Source: Lateolabrax maculatus
Taxonomy: Eukaryota; Chordata; Actinopteri; Acropomatiformes; Lateolabracidae
Direction of reading: 5' to 3'
Assembly: GCA_031216445.1 (NCBI GenBank)
Contig: CM062213.1
Span: forward strand, 9,363,501 to 9,427,500
DNA length: 64,000 bases
Part shown: positions 26,901-35,300 of the stretch, piece after piece
How the letters are laid out: every line of letters begins with the position of its first letter
Numbering within the stretch: the stretch's first letter is position 1
Translations under genes and position numbers: made by a program
Notes under the pieces: generated by a model
Told to the model about the DNA's origin: nothing
The model's input: the letters and a program-made list of their open reading frames with translations, nothing else
Databases searched by the model: none

Positions 26901-27905
26901 GTGTAAAATTTAGCAATTCCTTTGAGGGCTCAGTCTGTCAGTCTACGCCAATCTTTCTCTGCCCTTCTTAGTTTGCCTATGGTGTGCACACAGCGCAGCC
27001 ACAGCTCTGGCTCTTAAAAAAAATGCTAAATTTACTTCACATGTATGTATGACTGCTTCCCATGGGCCTCTATCATAAGTCGTGAGTGATTAACAATAAA
27101 GATGCACACACTCCCTGTTTAATAAGCCTGTTGTGTAATGGGCTCACAGCCAGAGCTTCCGGCTGTGTCCACCCCACACACTTGTTCAAGAGGATCACTG
27201 ATACCAAGCTGGTATGGAGATAATCTACCCAACACAGAAACAAACATGCTGAGGAGACAGATACGCAACACATCAGGGAAGCAGAGCTAATATCTAACTT
27301 ATCATCTTAGATCCTGACAAATACAGTGTACCAAAATTTTGCATCACTCTTACCTTCTAATGTTTATGCTAAAATAAACACACATTGCTGGTAATGGAAT
27401 AGCCAAATTATAGATATCTATTTATCTTACTATCTTAACATGTAAAGGAACAGTACCTGTCATTTTCACTCTGCATTTTTTGGTATGCATGGTCTCACTC
27501 AATTATATTTCAAGACTCAGAAGTAACTTTTTCTCAATTTTCAAACTGTGTCTGGCTGTGTAGAGCTCATTAAAAGGTGGGAATGAATGTCTACACGATA
27601 GCGGGGCAACAAGACAAATTCGACAGATTTATTCTGCCCTGTTAGGCATGTCAACTTAGTCCCCTTCTGTAAATATCTGTGGGGTACACTGTGGAAAACT
27701 GCCACTTTCCTCGTTTTTTACCATCTACAAAGAAACCAAATATGTATATCCCTTACTTTCCCATAGTCTTTATTTAGCAGTTTTTCAGTTTCATTCCCAC
27801 ATTGTGTTATTTAATCCACTTCCTTTTTGCAAACAGATCATCAAAAATGTTGTATATATATGTTGCAGGCTTTAACATTTGACTTTCTTTCTGTCCTTTT
27901 TTTAG
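20994..27905 (+). other. lrrn1: lrrn1 intron 1 (candidate)
   Basis: Bounded by the donor GTGAGAG at 20994 and the best acceptor upstream of the coding exon, a pyrimidine tract ending TTTTTTTAG at 27905. It contains no supportable gene. A strong hairpin lies at 23587-23660. The rest is AT-rich unique sequence with short CA/TG patches. Another acceptor-like site ('aaacag', about 27836) means the exon 2 boundary is not certain. Confidence 0.5.
23587..23660. repeat. Inverted repeat (hairpin) in lrrn1 intron
   Basis: Inner arms TATAGTTGTGCTTAC (23602-23616) and GTAAGCACAACTATA (23626-23640) are perfectly complementary over 15 bp around a 9-nt loop. Outer arms AGCATATGTGCA and TGCATATATGCT extend the stem with a small internal asymmetry. 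Confidence 0.85.
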
Positions 27906-28158
27906 GCTTAAACCTCAAGGTGAGGAAGTCAGCAGGAACAGACAAATCAATCAGCAGAGCTCAAGTTTGTACCACACGATCTTCTGCCCTGGCCTCTGCA
28001 AATAACTTTCTCCAGGATAAGAAACCATCACTCTGGAAACTGCCTACAGCATCTAGCTAGAAAAAAAGGAGACTAATGCTCATGAACTTTCCCTCCAAGC
28101 CTTTCTCCAGAGCGCTGCCTCTCATCTAAACTTTGTGTGAGCAAAGAGAGCAGATAAC
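27906..28158 (+). other. lrrn1: lrrn1 5' untranslated part of exon 2, with a short uORF
   Basis: Sequence between the predicted acceptor (27905) and the LRRN1 start codon. It holds a 17-codon upstream reading frame at 28076-28129 (ATG, in-frame second ATG, stop TAA) that ends 29 nt before the main ATG. A 'caag|gtgagg' donor-like site at 27919 could create alternative leaders. Confidence 0.5.
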
Positions 28159-30306
28159 ATGGCGCTCAGCTCGCAGCCTTGGCCTCCTCTACTCTGGCTG
28201 TGTATGGCATTGCTTCTTTCCTTTTTGTCACCCACACATGGCAAAGAATGCCCACATTTGTGTGTATGTGAGATCCGACCTTGGTTCACTCCCCAGTCGA
28301 CCTACAAGGAGGCAACCACAGTGGACTGCAATGACTTGAGGCTCACGCACATCCCTACCAACCTGTCCACAGATACTCAGGTGTTACTGCTCCAAAGTAA
28401 CGCCATCTCCCACACCAGTGGAGAGCTGGAGGCCCTGTTCAACTTGACAGAGTTGGACCTTTCCCAGAACAACTTCAGCACCGTGGAAGCTGTGGGCCTC
28501 ACAAGCATGAACCACCTGACCACCCTGCATCTAGAGGAGAACCAGATCACCCAGCTGCCAGACCACTGCCTGGGAAACCTCTCCAACCTTCAGGAGCTCT
28601 ACATCAACCACAACCAGATAACCTCCATCTCCCCTCGTGCATTTGCAGGCCTGCACAGCCTGCTGCGCCTTCATCTTAACTCCAATAGGCTCCATGTCAT
28701 AGACAACCGCTGGTTTGAAGAAACACCTAACCTTGAGATCCTCATGATCGGGGAGAACCCAGTTGTTGGCCTCCTAGACATGAACTTTAAGCCTCTTGGA
28801 AGCCTGAGGAGTCTGGTTCTGGCTGGCATGGAGCTCACTGATGTTCCAGCAAATGCGTTTGTAGGTTTGGATAACCTTGAAAGCATTTCTTTCTATGACA
28901 ACAAACTGGTCAGAATCCCTCAACTGGCCCTTCAAAAAGTTCCCAATCTGAAATTCTTGGATTTAAACAAAAATCCAGTTCACAAACTCCAGGAAGGAGA
29001 TTTCAGAAACATGTTACGTCTGAAGGAGCTGGGTATCAACAACATGATGGAGTTAGTGTCAATTGACCGCTATGCTCTGGACAACCTACCAGAACTGACA
29101 AAGCTGGAGGCCACCAACAACCCTAAACTGTCTTATGTACATAGGTTGGCCTTTAGGGACATGCCCTCCTTGGAGAGCCTGATGCTCAACAATAATGCCC
29201 TCACTGCCCTTTACCAGCACACTGTGGAGGTGTTGCCTAATCTGCGGGAGATCAGTCTGCATAGCAACCCATTGCGCTGCGACTGTGTCATTCAGTGGAT
29301 GAGTTCCAACAGGACCACGGTGCGCTTCATGGAGCCTCTGGCCATGCTGTGCAGCTCCCCACCAGAACTCAGAGGTCAGCGGGTTCGAGAGCTAAGGCCG
29401 CTGGAGTCCCCCGAGCAATGCCTCCCACTCATATCCCACAACACCTTCCCCAGCCACTTGAACCTCGAGCTGGGCATGAGTGTCAGCCTCGACTGCAGGG
29501 GCATGGCTGAGCCAGAGCCTGAGATCTACTGGGTGACTCCTCTCGGGACCAAAATCACAATAGACACTGTGTCAGAGCGGTACCACCTGAGCAGTGAGGG
29601 GACCCTGCGGCTGTCTCATGTTCAGGTGGAGGATTCCGGTCATTACACCTGTGTGGCACAGAACACAGAAGGAGCTGACACACAGGTCGCCACCATCCGC
29701 GTAAACGGCACCCTGCTTGACAACACCCAGGTGATGAAAATCTATGTCAAGCAGACCGAGTCGCACTCCATCCTTGTCTCCTGGAAAGTCAATTCTAACG
29801 TCATGTCCTCCAACCTAAAGTGGGCCTCAGCCACCATGAAGATCGACAACCCGCACATCACCTACACGGCTCGTGTTCCTGGAGACGTTCATGAGTACAA
29901 CCTCACACACCTTCAACCTGCCACTGAGTATGAGGTGTGCCTCACGGTCTCCAACGTCCACCTGCAAACATACAAGTCTTGCGTTAATGTGACAACACGT
30001 AGCACTACCTTCGCCCTGGACCTCTCAGACCAGCACCCAAGCGCGGCTATGCTGGCTGTCATGGCGACCATGTTGGCCTTCCTCAGTCTGGCTACTGTGG
30101 CCGTCTACATGGCCCGCAGATGGAAGAGAAAAAACTACCACCACTCACTGAAGAAATACATGCTGAAGACTTCATCCATTCCCCTGAACGAGCTTTACCC
30201 TCCACTCATCAACCTGTGGGAGGCTGACGGTGAGAAGGACAAAGATGGCAGCACAGAGGGAAAACCCTCTCCTGTTGACACCACACGTAGTTATTACATG
30301 TGGTGA
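28159..30306 (+). CDS. lrrn1: Leucine-rich repeat neuronal protein 1 (complete, single coding exon)
   Basis: Type I membrane protein of 715 residues, close to the usual ~716 for LRRN1. It has a signal peptide (about 1-28, hydrophobic LLWLCMALLLSFL); an LRRNT cap with Cys31, 35, 37 and 57; about a dozen leucine-rich repeats (roughly 70-370); an LRRCT cap with Cys374, 376, 398 and 421; an Ig domain with the Cys446-Cys498 pair and the DSGHYTC motif; and an FN3-like domain (about 525-612). A transmembrane helix (about 629-651) is followed by RRWKRK and a short tail ending SYYMW, typical of LRRN1. Sequons include N69, N95, N105, N140, N384, N516, N581 and N610. The ATG has A at -3 and G at +4. The family is neuronal and tied to neural patterning and adhesion. 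LRRN1 rather than LRRN2/3 is supported by synteny with sumf1 and itpr1. One intronless coding exon is normal for the family. Confidence 0.96.
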   Translation: MALSSQPWPPLLWLCMALLLSFLSPTHGKECPHLCVCEIRPWFTPQSTYKEATTVDCNDLRLTHIPTNLSTDTQVLLLQSNAISHTSGELEALFNLTELDLSQNNFSTVEAVGLTSMNHLTTLHLEENQITQLPDHCLGNLSNLQELYINHNQITSISPRAFAGLHSLLRLHLNSNRLHVIDNRWFEETPNLEILMIGENPVVGLLDMNFKPLGSLRSLVLAGMELTDVPANAFVGLDNLESISFYDNKLVRIPQLALQKVPNLKFLDLNKNPVHKLQEGDFRNMLRLKELGINNMMELVSIDRYALDNLPELTKLEATNNPKLSYVHRLAFRDMPSLESLMLNNNALTALYQHTVEVLPNLREISLHSNPLRCDCVIQWMSSNRTTVRFMEPLAMLCSSPPELRGQRVRELRPLESPEQCLPLISHNTFPSHLNLELGMSVSLDCRGMAEPEPEIYWVTPLGTKITIDTVSERYHLSSEGTLRLSHVQVEDSGHYTCVAQNTEGADTQVATIRVNGTLLDNTQVMKIYVKQTESHSILVSWKVNSNVMSSNLKWASATMKIDNPHITYTARVPGDVHEYNLTHLQPATEYEVCLTVSNVHLQTYKSCVNVTTRSTTFALDLSDQHPSAAMLAVMATMLAFLSLATVAVYMARRWKRKNYHHSLKKYMLKTSSIPLNELYPPLINLWEADGEKDKDGSTEGKPSPVDTTRSYYMW

Positions 30307-31065
30307 GGATTTAGTAAGGAGGCCTGGCTGCCTCTACAGCAGCACAAAAAGACACACTTTTGCCATTTTGGTGCAAAAGATGAACAAAGTTGCAAATGTT
30401 TTTTTTGTATTCTCAGCTTTGCTAATAAGAGGCAGAGTGATCAAAGACAGGATTTTTATTAGTATAGCGTATCGCCTTTGTTTGATTCTTTCTATCTCTT
30501 AATTGTTTTGGGCTCTCCAAGATGGCAGCTGTATTTAGCCTCCAGGTTGTCTTAGTTGCTATGCTCTTGTTTCTGTGGTGCATTTTGACTCATTTTCTTT
30601 TGGGTTAATAATACAGCAGCAGGGGCCGTTGGTCATCTTGCAGCGTTAGTGGAAATCAGTGTGTCATTCTCTGTTGTAAAACAGGCAATCTGTTGTGCAC
30701 TGATAGATAATGGAGTTTGAACTTAAATTAAAAGCTGACAGCGGGGTTTAGACTTGTTAAACTGTCTACTGAATGTTAGCAATTGTGCAGTAATGTTGTA
30801 TCAACTATACCTTTGAACTTTCTGATTTTAAATTGCGAGAGAATAGTATTTTAGTTTGCTGATAAATGTGATGTTAATGCTAGAAATACAAATGTTTGTT
30901 AAAACATTTTGAGTTTTTTTATTAAGGTGCACTAGAAACTTTTTGACCCTTTTCTCATTTACTCATTCATTTTGCTAGACTTTTTCGTTAATTGCTTAGT
31001 TTATTATTTTCACATGCAATATGTATACTGAAAAAGTTAAAATAAATGATTTTTGGTTCTTTTGC
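30307..31065 (+). other. lrrn1: lrrn1 3' untranslated region (candidate)
   Basis: AT-rich sequence after the TGA stop at 30304-30306, running to just past the first good AATAAA at 31041-31046. No other gene is visible here. Confidence 0.6.
31041..31046 (+). terminator. lrrn1: Polyadenylation signal AATAAA, candidate for lrrn1
   Basis: Canonical AATAAA followed within 20 bases by T-rich 'gatttttggttcttttg' and then 'gttggtccttttg', a plausible downstream U/GU element. Confidence 0.55.
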
Positions 31066-31926
31066 AGAAAGTTGGTCCTTTTGCAGTTCCTGTTCTAGTC
31101 TTCTTTCAGTCTTGACAGGCACACTCACTCCCTGGTGAAACATGATGTTGGTTTCATGTGGATTCTAAATCGCATGTCTTAGAAGAATTTAAGCCCATCT
31201 CAGTCCAAAACTGAGTGAATCAGCTTTACACCATCACAGCGCTCACTGCGGTGAACCATGCTTACAGGGTTTATTCTGTGTCAGCTTAACTTCTCGATAT
31301 GCACAAACAGGTACATACACCCTTGATACAGATAGACAGACAGAGAGATAGACAGATAGCTATATATTTGAGCATGTGCTGCCCTCTGGTGGATGCTATA
31401 CACAACAACTACATATAAAACATCCTTAATATGGCCGTCATAGAGGTCAATAATGATAAAAGACAAAAAAAGTGCACAGTAGCACCTTGAGGTTTATCAT
31501 CAATTAACTAAACCTAATGTCTCCCATACAAATTCAATGTCAAATCATTCTGAATCACATTAAGACAAAAAAGTGCTTCATTTAGTTTTTTTTTTTTTTT
31601 TTATTATGGCTGATTAAGAAATTGAGTCCTTTTCAGGCTACGGAAATTACACAAAAACACACACATACACATAAAGAAAATCTTGAAAGAAAAAAAAAAT
31701 CTCAAAATCATTAACTTCCATTTAGAACAGACACACAAAGAAAACAGATAAAGGCAAATAGGATAGCTTGTCCCATTTGTCATAGATTTATCAGTATAAA
31801 TATTATATTACAATACTTAATAATTTTACAGCAATTCCACTGTGTCATTATACATCAACTGTATAGTTCACATCGACTTTTAGTCTCTATCTCAGCCAGC
31901 GTTTTGCTGATAGTGACTATACAATT
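31066..31926. other. Intergenic spacer between convergent lrrn1 and sumf1
   Basis: About 0.9 kb with no gene. It holds a GATA/GACA-rich patch (about 31328-31360), a poly(T) run (about 31586-31602) and a second AATAAA on the minus strand near 31600-31605. It separates the two polyadenylation regions. Confidence 0.6.
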
Positions 31927-31932
31927 TTTATT
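31927..31932 (-). terminator. sumf1: Polyadenylation signal AATAAA (minus strand), candidate for sumf1
   Basis: Plus-strand TTTATT reads AATAAA on the sumf1 strand, about 270 bases after the stop codon at 32205-32207. The intervening 31933-32204 is the likely 3' UTR and holds a T-rich run at about 32047-32060. Confidence 0.45.
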
Positions 31933-32204
31933 TCATTTCTTATGAAAAAAAGTCTGAAAAAATATAGTTATAAAATGTTGAAATATCTGAGAATATCTGC
32001 TGGAATGTAAAACATTCTCAACTCCATACTGTTTGAAGCCCTCAGTTTTTTTTTGTTTTTTAACATCATCTTCAGATGCACAGTAATGAGATGGCACATA
32101 AGGTAGCTCTTATTAATTCCTTTCATTGGTTTACTCTAAAACCAAAACTGAGGTTAAAGAGCAGCTGGACTAAGGGACCCTGTGTTCAAGCAAAGCAGGT
32201 CAGG

Positions 32205-32306
32205 TCACCGTGGCTCTCGAGAGACACAGCGAAAACCAAGATTAGAGGCCGAGCTGTCTGGAGTGTTTTGGCTTCGGGCTGCACATCGGTATCTGTAACA
32301 GTAAGA
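32205..32306 (-). CDS. sumf1: sumf1 exon 9 (residues 333-365 and stop)
   Basis: Encodes SYCYRYRCAARSQNTPDSSA then SNLGFRCVSREPR and a TGA stop at 32205-32207. It carries the second catalytic Cys335 plus Cys340 and Cys359. Acceptor 'ccttcag'. The catalytic cysteine pair is split between exons 8 and 9. Confidence 0.94.
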   Translation of the reverse strand, partial: SYCYRYRCAARSQNTPDSSASNLGFRCVSREPR

Positions 32307-35300
32307 CTGAAGGAAGGGGAAAGAAGAGAGAGGAATTTACTGTCAACATATTAGTAAATTGCATTAAAGTATATTAAAAAAAAAAAAACACAACACAACA
32401 CACTACGGAGACAATCACACAGCGACCATTTTACCGTATTTATGATTTCTTATAGCTTTTGAGAAAAGGTTACTTTTTTTTGCTCATCGTGTACTGAGCC
32501 TGTTTGTGCTTCATTCATCAAGCATGTCTGACTGTTGTCCTTTCCTTCCTCACATGGTTTATTCATATGAAACAAACAGACCTCTGTGCTAAGGATTTAT
32601 TTTGCATGCAATTAGTCACATTCCCATGGCAACCAATGCTGGTGGCAAGCAAACTGGAAGGGTCACCAGTGGGCGGCTCAAATCGTGTTGCAGATAAAGT
32701 AAATGTATGCGTTGGTATCAGTTATCTTGTCCTCTCCATGATCATTATGAGATTTTCACACTTCTCAAGTTTCTTAAATCCAGAACAAGAAGAGCCAATG
32801 AACAAGTAGCCAGGCGGCTGTGCGTGCACTAGCACAAATACTTAAGTCTCACATACCAGGAAGGAAAGAGAGAACAGGAGAGAGGTAGCATTTCCTCTTT
32901 GTAATCAAACAGGTGGAGATTAATACAGAGAGCTCCCCTGCCCCCTTTAGAAATGCTGATATCAGAGCTGTTGTTGTCTAGATTCAAAACTTGCTATAAA
33001 ACAAGTTTGCACCACGAGCCACAACTATTTTGTTTTCACTGATGAACTCACATCAATAAAGACCCACAAAATCTAACAACCAAGTGAGCGGTTTCAACAC
33101 TTAAAATATTTCAGCAGACATTCAGACTGGTGTTTCTAATTTCATGTTTGATAATCAAGGTGTTGAACTTGATCTTTTGATTAAATCTATACAGTAAAGT
33201 ACTGAAGTGGTTGTCTTCTTTACCTTGTGGCACATGTATGAGCCTCCCTTCTTCACCTTGTCTGTGCCTGACGGAGGACCTGTCTGAAAGAGAGAAAAAT
33301 CAAATATCAGAGCAAAAACTAAACCTGGAAAACCCAAAGTCTTCGATGTTATCTGTTCTTACTGGGTTGTGTTGCTGGTCTGTGGTGTGACGCACAGTCC
33401 ACCAGTCTGAGGTCCATTCCCATGCATTCCCTGCCATGTCATACAGACCAAAACCATTGGCCGGAAAGGACATCACCTGCAGGGTACGGGAAGAATAATG
33501 CCACATTAATGCAGGTTCTGATTAAGAATTTATTAGGACAAACTATTAGAAACACTGGAGGAAATCATGGAGGTTATGTAAGACCTATGGCTGTATGTGA
33601 ATATTTGTATGTTTACCACAATGAGAATAGGATTCTGGGGACTTTCCAAGAACTGACAACAAATACAGATCACTTACTGTTCAATCAGGATTGACAGGTA
33701 GTCCCATCTGTTTTTTCTATTGCCCAACATGCCAAAATGGTTCAATAAGATAGTAATTTTAAAAAAGCATGTTGCATTTGTGTTATTATAATCAGTGGAG
33801 CATAAACATCCCTGTACTTTCAACTAGTGGGATCAGAAAGACCACCCTTTCTGATTGATGATGGCTTAAAGCTCCCCATGTAGAGAAAGAGATTGGATTA
33901 ATATTATCTAGTTGTTATTCATATAATCTCTGGAAGCTGTGAGCTGCTGGCGTGACTTTATTAACTTTTGAAATTATCTCTTATCTAGCACCTTTCATTA
34001 CCTGTAGATTTTACAGACAGTGGCTCAATTATAAATCCAGTTTCCAGTTATGTCGCCTCAATGGCTCATGAACACAGTTGACCTTCCTCCTCCCTAACCT
34101 GAAATATGATGTGTATTTACCGGTGACGTTTTAATGTATCCATCCTCTCCAGAGTTATGGTTGGGGAAATCCCCCTGCCAGAGGTTGGCGTAGTGTTGTC
34201 CTTTCGGGTTCAACTTGTTTCCCCAGGGGTAAAGTCTACATGCAGGGGCAGTATATCAGATAATTGACATGGGACATACTGGATGAACACTATAACACTT
34301 CCACAAGCACATTCACATATTTTATAGTCAGTCGCATTATAAGAAAATATCGTACCGGTCTTTAAGGCCACCCCTGCAGGCGTACTCCCATTCAGCCTCT
34401 GTAGGAAGTCTTTTGTTGGCCCAGGAGCAGTAGGCAACGGCATCCGCCCAGGACACATGTAGAACAGGATGGTCCAGCCTACAAACAAAATAAACAGGTT
34501 TGAATTTAATTACTGAGCTTGTAGAAGTTTGTTTCTGCCAAAAGATATAACAGAAACTGAATAAAGACAGGTGAAAAATATTTAAAAGATAGGTTCACAT
34601 GTTTTCAAGTCACCCACGCACATATGTAAACTTGAACAGATTTTGGCGATTTTAACAGTTTTAATTTAATTGTACTGTGCAAAAATGCATTTTGAAATCC
34701 TGGTGAAGCTATCATGAGGCTCCAGCAGTCTGAGTTTGCCACAAGTAAGTTTGTCCAAATTTAGTCCTTTTAGTGCCAAGTTTCATTTATGTGTTCCAGC
34801 ACTGTGTTATCTTGAAGAGCTGAAGTGGGTGGACAGTAAGAAAAAGCAGATATTTGGCACTTAAAAACCCATAACTTCAGAAGAACCCACTTGATTTGTC
34901 TCAGTGAAACTGCTGAAGCCTCATATTTTCGTCATCTCAACTTTAAAATGTAGTTTTCCACTGAACGAGGACTAGGGATTTTGTCCCTTACACTTACATT
35001 GGAATTGTGTTCCAGTATGGGGAGGAAGAACAATTACAGACTTGACCAAAAATTATGTCAATGAACATATGCACATACCAAAATTGTTTTAAAACAGACA
35101 AAAAATATTTCTACCTGTCTGTGATGTTGGAGTCTGGGCCATCAGGGTGCCTCCAGTTGGCCCCTTTGACTGGAAGCCACCAGGGGGCAGCAGCCACCTA
35201 ATAACAAAGTGATAATAACAACGGTCACTTACTGATATTATGCTTCTTTCATACTCTACATTCCATATTCTCTCACATACACACTTCAGGGTTCATCTAC

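Noticed and set aside
30307..32204. Possible SETMAR-like gene between lrrn1 and sumf1, as expected from mammalian order
   Set aside because: No SET-domain or transposase-like frame is visible. The space holds only UTRs and a short spacer.
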